Shown here: positions 17,880 through 27,991 of the stretch, one piece after another | Numbering within the stretch: position 1 is the first letter of the stretch | Layout of the letters: each line of letters begins with the position of its first letter | From: Delftia tsuruhatensis | GTDB lineage: Bacteria; Pseudomonadota; Gammaproteobacteria; Burkholderiales; Burkholderiaceae_C | Direction of reading: 5' to 3' | NCBI RefSeq assembly: GCF_903815225.1 | Contig: NZ_LR813084.1 | Location: forward strand, 3,266,501-3,330,500 | DNA length: 64,000 nucleotides | Program-made: the position numbers and the translations under genes | Notes under the pieces: generated by a model | What the model saw: the letters and a program-made list of their open reading frames with translations, nothing else | Database searches by the model: none | What the model was told of the DNA's origin: nothing

Positions 17880-18056
17880 GCGGCCCCACACGCGCCGAGA
17901 ATCGCCCTCGCGTCTCTTGATGCACGCCGGCTCCAAGGCCCTGCGCGTGAAAGTTTCCGTCTCACTGTGCACAATTACGCCCTTCTCTCTCAGGCGAATT
18001 TGTGCCTTATAGGAAGTCGAGCCGTCGGCCTTCTTCCTTGCCGTAATTGACCCCAA
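17880..18056 (-). pseudogene. N-terminal remnant of a tyrosine-type integrase
   Basis: From a TTG at 18056 the minus strand reads MGSITARKKADGSTSYKAQI followed by RLREKGVIVHSETETFTRRA. This is the arm-binding N-terminus typical of phage/island integrases (G-x-I-x-x-R-x-x-x-D-G-x-x-x-Y-x-A-x-I-R, then E-x-x-T-F-x-x-R). After about 50 codons the match is lost: the expected A-x-x-W-x-x-x-R-E-x-E is replaced by unrelated sequence and the frame continues into Arg/Gly-rich noise. No catalytic domain follows. It points away from dusA and begins 120 bp from it, which is where dusA-targeting integrases sit. It is therefore likely the relic of an island or prophage that used dusA. Confidence 0.7.
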
Positions 18057-18063
18057 TGCTACG

Positions 18064-18157
18064 GTGCTCCACGTTCTTTTTGGAGCACTGAATGTATCAC
18101 CGGGATAGGAAAGTCGGGGTTTTTCGGGGGAGATCGGTGCTACAAAACAGTGCTCCA
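18064..18157. repeat. Repeated TGCTCCA motifs at the dusA 5' end, possible att/arm sites
   Basis: GTGCTCCA (18064-18071) and TGGAGCAC (18081-18088) form an inverted repeat, and the 10-mer CAGTGCTCCA at 18148-18157 is the reverse complement of 18081-18090. The three copies lie between the integrase remnant and the dusA start, where attachment core or arm-type sites of a dusA-integrating element would be. The assignment is inference. Confidence 0.4.
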
Positions 18158-18175
18158 TACTCCATGGAGAGCGCG

Positions 18176-19195
18176 ATGAACGATCAAATACACAAACAAA
18201 ATCAACAAGTTGCATTGAATTGGCGCATGTCCGTCGCGCCCATGATGGACTGGACAGACAAGCACTGCCGCTACCTGCATCGCCTGCTGAGCCGCCACAC
18301 CCTGCTCTACACCGAGATGGTGACCACTGGTGCGCTGCTGCATGGCGATGTGCCCCGGCACCTGCGATTCGAGGGTGAGGAGCATCCGTTGGCCTTGCAA
18401 TTGGGGGGCAGCGAGCCCGGCGATCTGGCGCAAAGCGCCCGGCTGGGGGCGCAATGGGGCTATGACGAGATCAATCTGAACTGCGGCTGCCCCAGCGAAC
18501 GCGTGCAGCGTGGAGCGTTCGGCGCCTGCCTGATGAACGAAGCACCCCTGGTGGCCGATTGTGTGAAGGCCATGGTGGATGCGGTGGACATTCCCGTCAC
18601 GGTCAAGCACCGCATCGGCATCGACAAGGATGAGAGCTACGGCTTCGTGCGCGATTTCGTGGGCACGGTGGCCGACGCCGGCTGCCGCGTCTTCATCGTG
18701 CATGCACGCAACGCTTGGCTCAAAGGCCTTTCACCCAAGGAAAACCGCGAGATCCCGCCGTTGCGCTACGAAGTCGTGGCCCGGCTCAAGCAGGATTTCC
18801 CCGGGCTGACCATTGCCATCAATGGCGGCATCAAGGCCGACTCCACGGTGCAGGAATTGTTGCAGCAGGTCGACGGCGTGATGGTGGGCCGCGAGGCCTA
18901 CCACAACCCCTGGTGGCTGGCTTCCTGGGATGCGTTGTACTACGGCGAAGCGGACCAGTTGCATACGCGAGAGTCGGTCGAGGAGCAGATGGTGGCCTAT
19001 ATGGAGCGCGAGGCTCGCGCACATGGCACGCACTGGTACTCCATCGCCAGGCATATGTTGGGCTTGCGCAACGGGCTGGCAGGGGCCCGCCGCTGGCGCC
19101 AGGTCTGGAGCAACCACAAGCTCAAGCAACTGCCGCCGTCAGAGGTGATGCGGCTTGCGCGCACCAAACCAGCCGAAGGGGCGCTCGAAGCCTGA
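18176..19195 (+). CDS. dusA: tRNA-dihydrouridine(20/20a) synthase DusA
   Basis: Reduces uridine 20/20a in the tRNA D-loop with FMN and NADPH. The 339-residue protein has the DusA hallmarks: VAPMMDWTDKHCRYLHRLLS at the N-terminus, the FMN/substrate segment LQLGGSEP, the catalytic-Cys region NLNCGCPSERVQRGAFGACL, KHRIGID and IAINGGIK. The ATG at 18176 has GGAG at 18166-18169; an ATG at 18164 is possible. The gene is intact. The 5' end of dusA is a known integration site for islands and phages, and an integrase relic lies just upstream. Confidence 0.95.
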   Translation: MNDQIHKQNQQVALNWRMSVAPMMDWTDKHCRYLHRLLSRHTLLYTEMVTTGALLHGDVPRHLRFEGEEHPLALQLGGSEPGDLAQSARLGAQWGYDEINLNCGCPSERVQRGAFGACLMNEAPLVADCVKAMVDAVDIPVTVKHRIGIDKDESYGFVRDFVGTVADAGCRVFIVHARNAWLKGLSPKENREIPPLRYEVVARLKQDFPGLTIAINGGIKADSTVQELLQQVDGVMVGREAYHNPWWLASWDALYYGEADQLHTRESVEEQMVAYMEREARAHGTHWYSIARHMLGLRNGLAGARRWRQVWSNHKLKQLPPSEVMRLARTKPAEGALEA

Positions 19196-19326
19196 CTCGG
19201 CACACGACATTGCAGGCAAGCCGTGGCCTTGCAGGCCGCCGAACGACCTTCATCAACAAAACTATCACTTACGCGACAGCAGTAGAGGGGTTTTACTACC
19301 AATTTTTTTAGCGTGCTGCTGATATA

Positions 19327-19339
19327 TTGCACTGCAACA
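19327..19339. promoter_or_regulatory. PhaR-like palindrome upstream of phaZ
   Basis: TTGCACTGCAA (19327-19337) is an imperfect-centred palindrome 26 bp before the phaZ start. TGCACTGCAACA fits the TGC-N3-GCA type sites I recall for the PHA regulator PhaR. No phaR gene is in the window. Confidence 0.35.
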
Positions 19340-19363
19340 AATTCCACCCCCCTCCTTGTACCC

Positions 19364-20746
19364 ATGCTTTATCAGCTCTACGAAATCCAGCGCGCCATGG
19401 TCGAGCCCTTTGCCGATTTCGCGCAGGCTGCCGCCAAGCTTTACAGCAACCCCCATTCGCTGTTGAGCCAGGGCCCGTTGTCCCAGCGCATGGCCGCCGG
19501 GTTCGATCTGTTCTACCGCCTCGGCAAGGACTACGAAAAGCCGGAGTTCAACCTGCACACCGTGGATGTCGGCGGCGTGGACGTGACCATCCGCGAGCGC
19601 GTCGAGGTGGACAAGCCATTTTGCGAACTGCGCCGCTTCAAGCGCTTCTCCGACGACACGGAAACGCTGCAGACCATGCTGAGCCAGCCGGTGGTGCTGA
19701 TCGTGGCGCCGCTGTCGGGCCACTATGCGACGCTGCTGCGCGATACGGTGCAGAGCATGCTCGGCGACCACAAGGTCTACATCACCGACTGGAAGAATGC
19801 CCGTCTGGTGCCCTTGGCCGATGGCGAGTTCCACCTCGATGACTATGTGAACTATGTGCAGGAGTTCATCCGCTACCTGCAGGGCAAGTACGGCCAATGC
19901 CACGTGGTCAGTGTCTGCCAGCCCACCGTGCCGGTGCTGGCTGCCGTGTCGCTGATGGCCAGCCGCGGCGAGACCCCACCGCTGTCGATGACCATGATGG
20001 GCGGCCCCATCGATGCGCGCCGCTCTCCGACCTCGGTGAACAATCTGGCCCAGAACCGCAGCTTCGAGTGGTTCGAGAACAATGTGATCTACCGCGTGCC
20101 CGATGGGTATCCAGGCGTGGGCCGGCGTGTGTATCCCGGCTTTCTGCAGTACTCTGGCTTCGTGGCCATGAACCCCGATCGCCACGCCAAGAGCCACTAC
20201 GACTACTTCAAGGACCTGATCAAGGGCGACGACGCCAGCGCCGAGCACCACCGCAAGTTCTATGACGAGTACAACGCCGTGCTCGACATGGATGCCGACT
20301 ACTACCTGGAAACCATCGCCACGGTGTTCCAGGACTACAAGCTGGTGCACGGCACCTGGGAAGTCCGCTCGCCGGAAGGAAAAATCGAGCTGGTTCGGCC
20401 GCAGGACATCCATGGCAGCGCGCTCCTGACCGTCGAGGGCGAACTGGACGACATTTCCGGCTCGGGCCAGACGCGGGCCGCGCACGACCTGTGCACGGGT
20501 ATCGCGGCCGACCAGCGCCAGCACCTGGAGGTTCAGGGCGCAGGACACTACGGAATCTTCAGCGGCCGCCGCTGGCGTGAGATCGTGTATCCACAGGTGC
20601 GCGACTTCATCCACGCCCACCAGCCCGAGAGTGCCACCGCCGCCAGCGCGGCCGGACATGCCAGCAGCCTCAGTGATGATGCCCCGGCGGCCTCCGACTC
20701 CACGGCACCTGCGCGCCGCCGTGGCGCCAAGGTGCAGGCAGGCTGA
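19364..20746 (+). CDS. phaZ: Intracellular polyhydroxyalkanoate depolymerase
   Basis: Breaks down stored PHA granules to 3-hydroxyacids. The 460-residue alpha/beta hydrolase starts [20 protein letters not shown] and carries [20 protein letters not shown], in which Cys185 is in the nucleophile position, as in the Cupriavidus PhaZ1 type that uses Cys instead of Ser. The His region is [20 protein letters not shown] near residue 390. The last 60 residues are Ala/Ser-rich and end basic ([10 protein letters not shown]), perhaps helping granule binding. It works with the phaC-phaA-phaB genes at 36.7-40.9 kb. The next gene follows after 7 bp. Confidence 0.93.
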   Translation: MLYQLYEIQRAMVEPFADFAQAAAKLYSNPHSLLSQGPLSQRMAAGFDLFYRLGKDYEKPEFNLHTVDVGGVDVTIRERVEVDKPFCELRRFKRFSDDTETLQTMLSQPVVLIVAPLSGHYATLLRDTVQSMLGDHKVYITDWKNARLVPLADGEFHLDDYVNYVQEFIRYLQGKYGQCHVVSVCQPTVPVLAAVSLMASRGETPPLSMTMMGGPIDARRSPTSVNNLAQNRSFEWFENNVIYRVPDGYPGVGRRVYPGFLQYSGFVAMNPDRHAKSHYDYFKDLIKGDDASAEHHRKFYDEYNAVLDMDADYYLETIATVFQDYKLVHGTWEVRSPEGKIELVRPQDIHGSALLTVEGELDDISGSGQTRAAHDLCTGIAADQRQHLEVQGAGHYGIFSGRRWREIVYPQVRDFIHAHQPESATAASAAGHASSLSDDAPAASDSTAPARRRGAKVQAG

Positions 20747-20753
20747 CAAGGCC

Positions 20754-21449
20754 ATGTCCGCCTGCGCCCCCCTCGGCCGCGATGCGCTGGCAGCGCGCAT
20801 TGACGCCGCATTGCCGCAGACGCAATGCACGCGTTGCGGCTACCCCGACTGCGCAAGCTATGCGCGGGCCGTGGCCGCGGGCGAGGCCGGCATCAACCAG
20901 TGTCCCCCGGGCGGTGCGGCGGGCGTCGAGCGGCTGGCCGCGCTGACAGGCCGACCGGTCATTGCATTGAGCGTGGAGCATGGCGCCGAGGCGCCGCGCA
21001 ACGTGGCCGTGATCGACGAGGCCTGGTGCATAGGCTGCACACTGTGCATCAAGGCCTGCCCCACGGATGCCATCCTGGGCGCCAACAAGTTCATGCACAC
21101 GGTGATCGCCGCCCACTGCACGGGCTGTGAACTGTGCATTCCGGTCTGTCCCGTGGACTGCATCGAACTGCACAACGCCAGCGGCCCGGCCACCGGCTGG
21201 TCTGCCTGGAGTCCGCAGCAGGCAGAGCATGCACGCCAGCGTTATGCAGCGCACCGCGACCGCCTGGATGCGGACCGTGCGAAGACGGCCGTTGCAACCG
21301 CCATGCAAGAGGAAAAGAAGCTCGACGGGCCTTCCACGCCCTGCCCGACGCCTCCGGCCACGGACAGCAAGCAGGCCACCATCGCTGCCATCCTGGCCCG
21401 CGCGCGGGCACAGCGCGCAGGTGCAGGTGCCTCGCCCGGCACCCACTGA
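20754..21449 (+). CDS. rsxB: RnfB/RsxB-like iron-sulfur protein
   Basis: A 231-residue electron carrier. Residues 20-55 hold an Fe-S domain ([20 protein letters not shown] ... INQCPPGG) and residues about 85-140 two 4Fe-4S ferredoxin motifs ([16 protein letters not shown] and [18 protein letters not shown]). This is the RnfB/RsxB order, but the N-terminal membrane anchor of true RnfB is absent and the C-terminus carries an extra 90 residues rich in Ala, Gln and Arg. No other rnf/rsx genes are adjacent, so in this family it acts as a standalone electron-transfer protein. It is only 7 bp after phaZ and probably co-transcribed. Confidence 0.85.
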   Translation: MSACAPLGRDALAARIDAALPQTQCTRCGYPDCASYARAVAAGEAGINQCPPGGAAGVERLAALTGRPVIALSVEHGAEAPRNVAVIDEAWCIGCTLCIKACPTDAILGANKFMHTVIAAHCTGCELCIPVCPVDCIELHNASGPATGWSAWSPQQAEHARQRYAAHRDRLDADRAKTAVATAMQEEKKLDGPSTPCPTPPATDSKQATIAAILARARAQRAGAGASPGTH

Positions 21450-21486
21450 GCCAGGCGCGCGGCTCGCCTGACGGGCCGGCCTGCGG

Positions 21487-23025
21487 CTAAGCCGCCAGCG
21501 CCAGGCTCTTGTACACCCCGCAGCCCCAGTACAGCCCGCCGTGCTTGCACACGAAGGACATCTTGGTCTGCACCTGCTGGGTCGAGGGGTTCCTGAAGTC
21601 GTATTCCACCCAGCCCGGCCCGCGCTCGGCCTGGGCGATGATGTCGTTCAGCAGCTGCTCCCCGCGCACGCCGGGCAGTTCCTGCACGCGCACGCCCACG
21701 CGTGAGGGATTGCCGCCAAACGCCCGGTAGCTGCCATCGGCGGCCAGGGCGAAGACGTACATGTCGCGGTCATGGAATGGCTGGCCGGGATCGTTGACGG
21801 CGGCCAGCAAGGCATCGGTGGTCACTCCGCGCCGGGCCATACGCATGGCGGACTCGACCAAAGCCACGGCCTCCTCGGCCGTTCCCTGCTGGAGTCGAAA
21901 GCGTGATACCGCCCCGGACAGCATCTGCGCACGCTGCTGCAACGCGCGGGCCTGCTCCAAGGCGTGGCCCACCATCTGCGCGTTGTGCTGTGTAATCTCG
22001 TCGATCTGGTGCACGGCACGGCTGATCTCCGCAAGGCCCGTGCTCTGACTGCCCGTGGACCGCGACAGCTCGCCCATGTGCTCGGCCACCTGGCGGATGC
22101 CTTCGGTCACGCGCTCCATGCCACGACCAGCCGTGCGTATCAACTCCGTGCTTTGCCCGACCTGGGCCAGCGCGTCGCCGATCAGGTGGCGTATCTCGCG
22201 CGCGGCCTCCGCCGAGCGCTGTGCCAGGGAGCGCACCTCGCTGGCCACGACGGCAAAGCCCCGGCCCTGCTCCCCCGCGCGGGCCGCCTCCACGGCGGCA
22301 TTGAGGGCAAGGATATTGGTCTGGAAGGCGATCCCGTCGATCACCCCGATGATCTCGCGCATGCGGCCGGCGCTGCTCTCGATGGTTTCCACAGACTCCA
22401 CGGCGCGCCCCATGGCCACCACGCCTTCGTCGGCGGCGCCGCGCACGGCGCTGGCCTGGCCATGGACCACGCCCACCACGTCCGCGTTGTGCTGCACGGC
22501 GCTGCTGAGCTGCTCCACGCTGACCACCGTCTGCGCCAGATTGCTGGCCTGTTGCTCCGTGCGTTCGGACAGGGCACGGTGCTCATCCACCAGTTGCTGG
22601 CCTGCCTGGGCCACCAGTGCCGCATTGCTGCGCACGTCGGCCACCATGCCCGACAGCGAGGTGACCATGCCGCCCAGCAGGGCCTTGGGATTCTTCGCGG
22701 CATCCCCTCCCTCCGGGAACGCCACGGCCTCGACGGCCACGCGCTGGCTCAGGTCCCCCTGGGCGATGCCCTGCATCGCCTGCTGCAGCAGTTCGCGCTC
22801 TGCCCCCACTCTGGACCAGAGCCGGTACATGCCGGCCAGCAGCATGAGCCCCCACAACGCCAACGCGCCCCACAGCCACCCTGCAAGGCCGGTTTCCGTT
22901 GCCGCCAGCGCCAGCACCGGCCCCATCAAGGCCCATAGGGTGAATGCAAGAAAGCCGGCCCCCGGGCCGGATGTATGCTTACGATGCCTGCTTTCATCTT
23001 TTTCCATGCCAGCGCCTGCCTGCAT
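21487..23025 (-). CDS. Methyl-accepting chemotaxis protein with C-terminal Cache-like domain
   Basis: A 512-residue chemoreceptor. Two hydrophobic segments (about 23-42 and 46-66) are separated by only a few residues, so there is almost no periplasmic domain. A signalling domain follows, with the highly conserved tip [20 protein letters not shown] at about 238. The last 110 residues ([51 protein letters not shown]) resemble a small Cache sensor, here on the cytoplasmic side. It would therefore sense an internal signal. The ATG at 23025 has GAGAGG nine bases upstream; M7 is an alternative. Divergent from dapC. Confidence 0.9.
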   Translation of the reverse strand: MQAGAGMEKDESRHRKHTSGPGAGFLAFTLWALMGPVLALAATETGLAGWLWGALALWGLMLLAGMYRLWSRVGAERELLQQAMQGIAQGDLSQRVAVEAVAFPEGGDAAKNPKALLGGMVTSLSGMVADVRSNAALVAQAGQQLVDEHRALSERTEQQASNLAQTVVSVEQLSSAVQHNADVVGVVHGQASAVRGAADEGVVAMGRAVESVETIESSAGRMREIIGVIDGIAFQTNILALNAAVEAARAGEQGRGFAVVASEVRSLAQRSAEAAREIRHLIGDALAQVGQSTELIRTAGRGMERVTEGIRQVAEHMGELSRSTGSQSTGLAEISRAVHQIDEITQHNAQMVGHALEQARALQQRAQMLSGAVSRFRLQQGTAEEAVALVESAMRMARRGVTTDALLAAVNDPGQPFHDRDMYVFALAADGSYRAFGGNPSRVGVRVQELPGVRGEQLLNDIIAQAERGPGWVEYDFRNPSTQQVQTKMSFVCKHGGLYWGCGVYKSLALAA

Positions 23026-23211
23026 AGCGGATTGCCTCTCTTGTCATTGGTTCTGGAACTCACCGTTTGCGAGGCCACGCCACACGAGATGGCATGGCCC
23101 CAGTCGAGACCATGCCAGAATAGGTAACAGAATGCAAAAAATCCAGCGTGCAGACCCGCAGTCCCTGTGACGATGGCATGCCGAAAGCGCATCAATCCAT
23201 AATGCGAGCCC

Positions 23212-24417
23212 ATGAATCCCCTGCTCTCCCGACTCCAGCCCTATCCGTTTGAGCGTCTTCGCAAACTGTTCGCCGGGGTCCAGCCACCGGCCGATGTGCG
23301 TCCCATCAGCCTTGGCATCGGAGAGCCCCGCCATGCCACGCCGGCCTTCATCGAGCAGGCCCTGAGCACCGATCTGGGCGGCCTGGCCAGGTACCCGGCC
23401 ACTGCCGGCGAACCCGCGCTGCGCGAGGCGTGCGCGCGTTGGGCGCGCCAGCGCTACGGCATTGCCCTGGATGCATCCACCCAGGTTCTGCCCGTCAATG
23501 GATCGCGCGAGGCGCTTTTCGCCTTCACACAGGTGGTGATCGATGCCGGCCAGGAGGGCGCGCGCGTGATCTGCCCCAACCCCTTCTACCAGATCTACGA
23601 GGGTGCCACGCTGCTGGCCGGCGCCCAGCCGTATTACGCCCCCAGCGATCCGGCACGCAATTTCGCCGTGGACTGGGACAACGTGCCCGCCGAAGTCTGG
23701 GAGAAGACCCAGCTGATCTTCGTGTGCTCGCCCGGCAATCCCACGGGCGCCGTGATGCCGCTGGCCGAATGGGAGAAGCTGTTCGCCCTGTCCGACCGCT
23801 ACGGTTTCGTGATCGCCAGCGATGAGTGCTACAGCGAGATCTACTTCGATGGCACGGCACCCCTGGGTGGCCTGGAGGCCGCGCAAAGGCTGGGCCGCAC
23901 GGACTACAGGAACCTGATGATGTTCACCAGCCTTTCCAAGCGCAGCAATGTGCCCGGACTGCGCAGTGGTTTCGTGGCTGGCGACGCGGCCCTGATCAAG
24001 GCCTTCCTCCTGTACCGCACCTACCATGGCGGCGCCATGAGCCCCGTTGTGCAGACAGCGTCCATCGCGGCCTGGGGTGACGAGGCCCATGTGGAAGAAA
24101 ACCGCCGCCTGTATCGCGAGAAATTCGGCCAGGTCACTCCCGTGCTGGCCCGCGTGATGGATGTACGCCTGCCCGATGCGAGCTTCTACCTGTGGGCCGG
24201 CATTCCCGCATCCCTGGGCCTGGACGATGCACAGTTCGCACGAGAGCTTTATGCCGCTACCGGCGTGACCGTGTTGCCGGGCAGCTATCTGGCGCGCGAT
24301 TCCAATGGCCGCAACCCCGGTGCCGGGCGCGTGCGCATGGCTTTGGTAGCCGAGACGTCGGAATGCCTGGAAGCCGCCCACCGCATCGCACAATTCATAG
24401 AATCGCGCCAGAGCTGA
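23212..24417 (+). CDS. dapC: Succinyldiaminopimelate transaminase
   Basis: PLP-dependent class I aminotransferase converting N-succinyl-2-amino-6-oxopimelate to N-succinyl-LL-diaminopimelate in the lysine/peptidoglycan pathway. The 401-residue protein starts [20 protein letters not shown], which is typical of the DapC group. The PLP lysine is in [15 protein letters not shown]; the pocket residues are seen in [19 protein letters not shown] and [11 protein letters not shown]. dapD follows 52 bp later and dapE two genes on, so pathway assignment is firm. Confidence 0.94.
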   Translation: MNPLLSRLQPYPFERLRKLFAGVQPPADVRPISLGIGEPRHATPAFIEQALSTDLGGLARYPATAGEPALREACARWARQRYGIALDASTQVLPVNGSREALFAFTQVVIDAGQEGARVICPNPFYQIYEGATLLAGAQPYYAPSDPARNFAVDWDNVPAEVWEKTQLIFVCSPGNPTGAVMPLAEWEKLFALSDRYGFVIASDECYSEIYFDGTAPLGGLEAAQRLGRTDYRNLMMFTSLSKRSNVPGLRSGFVAGDAALIKAFLLYRTYHGGAMSPVVQTASIAAWGDEAHVEENRRLYREKFGQVTPVLARVMDVRLPDASFYLWAGIPASLGLDDAQFARELYAATGVTVLPGSYLARDSNGRNPGAGRVRMALVAETSECLEAAHRIAQFIESRQS

Positions 24418-24469
24418 GCCGCCCTGGCCTCCCCCCTTTTCTCACAAACCCTTTGATCACCAAAGCCTT

Positions 24470-25294
24470 ATGACGCAACAGCTGCAATCCATCATCGACA
24501 CCGCCTGGGACAACCGTGCCAGCCTCTCCCCCGCTGCCGCACCCAAGGAAGTGACCGAGGCCGTGGACCACGTGATCGAGGCCCTGAACAACGGCCAGCT
24601 GCGCGTTGCCACGCGTGAAGGCGTGGGCCAATGGACCGTGCACCAGTGGATCAAGAAGGCCGTGCTGCTGTCCTTCCGCCTCAAGGACAACGTGCTGATG
24701 CAGTCCGGCGACCTGAACTTCTTCGACAAGGTGCCCACCAAGTTCGCCGGCATGACCGAGGCCGAGATCGCCGCCACCGGCGTGCGCGTGGTGCCCCCGG
24801 CCGTGGCCCGCCGCGGCAGCTTCGTTGCCAAGGGCGCGATCCTGATGCCTTCCTACGTGAACATCGGCGCCTATGTGGACGAAGGCACCATGGTTGACAC
24901 CTGGGCCACCGTGGGCTCCTGCGCCCAGGTCGGCAAGAACGTGCACCTGTCCGGCGGCGTGGGCCTGGGCGGCGTGCTGGAGCCGCTGCAGGCCAACCCG
25001 ACCATCATCGAGGACAACTGCTTCATCGGCGCCCGTTCCGAGATCGTCGAAGGCGTGATCGTGGAAGAGAACTCCGTGATCTCCATGGGCGTGTACATCG
25101 GCCAGTCCACCCCCATCTATGACCGTGCAACCGGCGAGACCAGCTTTGGCCGCGTGCCTGCCGGCTCGGTGGTGGTATCGGGCAACCTGCCCAAGGACAA
25201 CGGCCGCTACAGCATGTACGCCGCCATCATCGTCAAGAAGGTCGATGCCAAGACCCGCTCCACGACGAGCCTGAACGATCTGCTGCGCGATTGA
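24470..25294 (+). CDS. dapD: Tetrahydrodipicolinate N-succinyltransferase
   Basis: Transfers succinyl from succinyl-CoA to tetrahydrodipicolinate, the step before DapC. The 274-residue length is normal. The N-terminal helical part contains [18 protein letters not shown] and the C-terminal half is a left-handed beta helix of hexapeptide repeats ([60 protein letters not shown]). Part of the dapC-dapD-pilU-dapE cluster. Confidence 0.97.
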   Translation: MTQQLQSIIDTAWDNRASLSPAAAPKEVTEAVDHVIEALNNGQLRVATREGVGQWTVHQWIKKAVLLSFRLKDNVLMQSGDLNFFDKVPTKFAGMTEAEIAATGVRVVPPAVARRGSFVAKGAILMPSYVNIGAYVDEGTMVDTWATVGSCAQVGKNVHLSGGVGLGGVLEPLQANPTIIEDNCFIGARSEIVEGVIVEENSVISMGVYIGQSTPIYDRATGETSFGRVPAGSVVVSGNLPKDNGRYSMYAAIIVKKVDAKTRSTTSLNDLLRD

Positions 25295-25337
25295 TCCGTA
25301 TCCGGTCCGCGCCAGGTGTGCGGATCCGCAGCCCGGA

Positions 25338-25412
25338 CATCCCCTGTTCAGGGGATGGAGCGAGGCATACTATCGAGGGCGTCCCCGGCCGCAAGGCAGC
25401 GGACGCCCGTTT
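25338..25412 (+). terminator. Inverted repeats after dapD, possible terminator
   Basis: CATCCCC-TGTTCA-GGGGATG (25338-25357) and GGGCGTCC/GGACGCCC (25377-25384 with 25401-25408) form two perfect hairpins in the 266-bp gap between dapD and pilU. The second is followed by only three T, so termination would be weak. Confidence 0.35.
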
Positions 25413-25560
25413 CACGTCAGCATGACCAGGACATGGAGAGCGCAGGCGAACGGCTAGGCAGGGCGTGACGCCTTGCTGCATCCTGCCAGCGCAAGTCCCG
25501 GCCGGAGGAACGTGCTGACGATCCAAGAACAGCAACAGCACACGAAATTTGGGGGAACAC

Positions 25561-26730
25561 ATGGGCACGATGGAGAGGATTTTGCGCCTGATGGGCGAGA
25601 AGCAGGCGTCCGACGTCTACCTGGCGGTCAACGCACCGGCGCTGATCAAGATCAATGGCGAATGCGTCCCCATCAACAACCAGCTTCTTCCGCCCGATGC
25701 GCCGCGCAGCCTGCTGGCGGAGATCGTGCCGGCCGAGCGCCTGCAGGAACTGGACGAGACCGGCGAACTCAACATGGGCGTGCCGCTGCGCGGCGTGGGG
25801 CGATTTCGCGTGAGCGCCATGCACCAGCGCGGCAGCTGTGCCGTGGTGGTGCGCTTCATCGCCCAGCACATTCCGCCCATGGAGACGCTGAACCTGCCGC
25901 CCGTGCTGGGCGAGCTGATCATGCAAAAGCGTGGCCTGCTGCTGGTCGTGGGCTCCACGGGCTCGGGCAAGAGCACGACACTGGCATCGATGATCGATGC
26001 GCGCAATGAAAAGCTCACGGGCCACATCCTCACCATCGAGGACCCCATCGAATACCAGTTCCGCAACAAACGCTCCATCGTCAACCAGCGCGAGGTGGGC
26101 TCGGACACGGCATCGCTGCAGGTCGCGCTCAAGAACGCACTGCGCCAGGCACCCGACGTGATCCTGATCGGCGAAATCCGCGACCGCGAGACCATGTCAT
26201 CGGCCATGGGATTCGCACAGTCCGGCCACCTGTGCCTGGCCACGCTGCACGCCAACAACAGCTACCACGCGCTCAACCGCATCCTGTCCTTCTACCCCGA
26301 GGAGATCCGCCCGACCATGCTGGGCGAGCTGTCTGCCGCGCTCAAGGGCGTCATCTCCCAGCGCCTGGTGCGCACCGTGGACGGCGGCCGCATGCCGGCC
26401 GTCGAGGTGATGCTCAACACCAAGCTGATTGCCGACCTGATCGAGCGCGGCAACTTCTCCGGCGTGAAGGAGGCCATGGAGAAATCCATGGCCGAAGGGT
26501 CACAGACCTTCGAGGAGGCGCTGGCCCACCTGATTCGCAGCGGCCGCATCGACCGCGCCGAAGGCCTGGCCTTTGCCGACTCGCCCACCAATCTGATGTG
26601 GCGCCTCGAGAATGATGTGGTCAAGGCCGGCCATGCCGCGCCCTCCAGCCAGTTCGCCGAACTGGCCACGCCCGGCGAGGACGACATGCCCTCCTTCACG
26701 GAAATCATGCTGGAAGTCAAGCCGAACTGA
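25561..26730 (+). CDS. pilU: Type IV pilus twitching ATPase PilU (PilT family)
   Basis: Retraction ATPase of type IV pili, acting with PilT at the inner-membrane base. The 389-residue protein has Walker [10 protein letters not shown], an Asp box with [12 protein letters not shown], Walker [14 protein letters not shown] and the His box [14 protein letters not shown]. The N-terminal [20 protein letters not shown] and the C-terminal extension after the ATPase core, ending [11 protein letters not shown], favour PilU over PilT. The ATG at 25561 has GGGGGAA five bases ahead. No pilT gene is adjacent; it sits among dap genes and ends with a terminator. Confidence 0.88.
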   Translation: MGTMERILRLMGEKQASDVYLAVNAPALIKINGECVPINNQLLPPDAPRSLLAEIVPAERLQELDETGELNMGVPLRGVGRFRVSAMHQRGSCAVVVRFIAQHIPPMETLNLPPVLGELIMQKRGLLLVVGSTGSGKSTTLASMIDARNEKLTGHILTIEDPIEYQFRNKRSIVNQREVGSDTASLQVALKNALRQAPDVILIGEIRDRETMSSAMGFAQSGHLCLATLHANNSYHALNRILSFYPEEIRPTMLGELSAALKGVISQRLVRTVDGGRMPAVEVMLNTKLIADLIERGNFSGVKEAMEKSMAEGSQTFEEALAHLIRSGRIDRAEGLAFADSPTNLMWRLENDVVKAGHAAPSSQFAELATPGEDDMPSFTEIMLEVKPN

Positions 26731-26756
26731 GCACCCGGCCCCGCAACGTTCACAAT

Positions 26757-26797
26757 GTCGGAGCATGCCGGCGGCACCGGCCCTCCGACTTTTTTTT
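26757..26797 (+). terminator. Intrinsic terminator between pilU and dapE
   Basis: GTCGGAG (26757-26763) pairs with CTCCGAC (26783-26789), with an inner GCCGG/CCGGC stem, followed by eight T (26790-26797). The T tract ends 13 nt before the dapE ATG, so it occupies the place where a ribosome binding site would be. Confidence 0.8.
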
Positions 26798-26810
26798 GAA
26801 TCCAACCACC

Positions 26811-27971
26811 ATGTCCCGCACCCTGCAACTGACCGAGCAACTGATCAGCCTGCCTTCCGTCACGCCCGAGGACGCCGGCTGCCTCGAGCTCCTGGCCGAA
26901 GCCTTGCTGCCCATGGGCTTTGACTGCGAGCGCATCGACAGCGGCCCCGAGAGCTTTCGCGTGCGCAACCTGTGGGCCAGGCGGGCCGCTGCGGGGGCCG
27001 ACCGCCCCGTGCTGGTCTTCGCCGGCCACACTGACGTGGTGCCCACGGGCCCGCTGGAGCAGTGGAGCAGCCCGCCCTTCGTGCCCACGCACCGCGACGG
27101 CAAGCTCTACGGCCGGGGCGCCAGCGACATGAAGACCTCCATCGCGGCCTTCGTCGTGGCGCTGGAGGAATTCCTGGCCGAGACACCGGCACCCTCCTTC
27201 GACATTGCCCTGCTGCTGACCAGCGACGAGGAAGGCCCTTCCGTGGACGGCACCAAGGTCGTGGTCGAGCTGCTGCGCGAGCGCGGCCAGCGCCTGGACT
27301 GGTGCATCGTGGGCGAGCCCACCTCCGTGCAGCGCACGGGCGACATGATCAAGAACGGCCGTCGCGGCACCATGAGCGGGCGCCTCACGGTCCAGGGCAT
27401 CCAGGGCCACATCGCCTATCCGCAGCTGGCGCGCAATCCCATCCACCAGGCCCTTCCCGCCCTGGCCGAGCTGGCCGCCACGCGCTGGGATGAAGGCAAT
27501 GCCTTCTTCCCGCCCACGAGCTGGCAGATCAGCAACATGCACGGTGGCACGGGCGCCTCCAACGTCATCCCCGGCCACGTGACCATCGATTTCAACTTCC
27601 GCTTCTGCACCGAATCCACGGCCGAATCGCTGCAGCAGCGCGTACATGCCGTGCTGGATCGCCATGGCCTCGAGTACGAGCTGGCCTGGACCATCGGCGG
27701 CCAGCCCTTCCTGACCACGCCAGGCACCCTGGTGAATGCCGTGCAGGCGGCCATCCGTGCCGAGACCGGCCTGGAGACCGAGCTGTCCACCACGGGCGGC
27801 ACCAGCGACGGGCGCTTCATCGCCCAGATCTGTCCCCAGGTCATCGAGCTGGGCCCGCCCAATGCCAGCATCCACAAGATCGACGAGCACATCGCCGTGG
27901 CCGACATCGAGCCGCTCAAAAACATCTACCGCCGCACGCTCGAGCAGCTGCAGCGCCAGCAGGCCGCCTGA
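26811..27971 (+). CDS. dapE: Succinyl-diaminopimelate desuccinylase
   Basis: Zinc-dependent M20 hydrolase that removes succinate from N-succinyl-LL-DAP. The 386-residue protein starts [20 protein letters not shown] and has the metal-binding segments [12 protein letters not shown] (His, Asp), [15 protein letters not shown] (Asp), [13 protein letters not shown] (Glu-Glu) and a C-terminal GTSDGRFI. The ATG at 26811 is fixed by the family N-terminus even though no Shine-Dalgarno is present, only the T tract of the terminator. prmB follows 20 bp later. Confidence 0.95.
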   Translation: MSRTLQLTEQLISLPSVTPEDAGCLELLAEALLPMGFDCERIDSGPESFRVRNLWARRAAAGADRPVLVFAGHTDVVPTGPLEQWSSPPFVPTHRDGKLYGRGASDMKTSIAAFVVALEEFLAETPAPSFDIALLLTSDEEGPSVDGTKVVVELLRERGQRLDWCIVGEPTSVQRTGDMIKNGRRGTMSGRLTVQGIQGHIAYPQLARNPIHQALPALAELAATRWDEGNAFFPPTSWQISNMHGGTGASNVIPGHVTIDFNFRFCTESTAESLQQRVHAVLDRHGLEYELAWTIGGQPFLTTPGTLVNAVQAAIRAETGLETELSTTGGTSDGRFIAQICPQVIELGPPNASIHKIDEHIAVADIEPLKNIYRRTLEQLQRQQAA

Positions 27972-27991
27972 GCGTGGCCAAGGAGCCGACG

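Noticed and set aside
19285..19318. Hairpin with T run after dusA (GTAG...CTAC then seven T)
   Set aside because: Only a 4-bp stem with mismatches; too weak to call a terminator.
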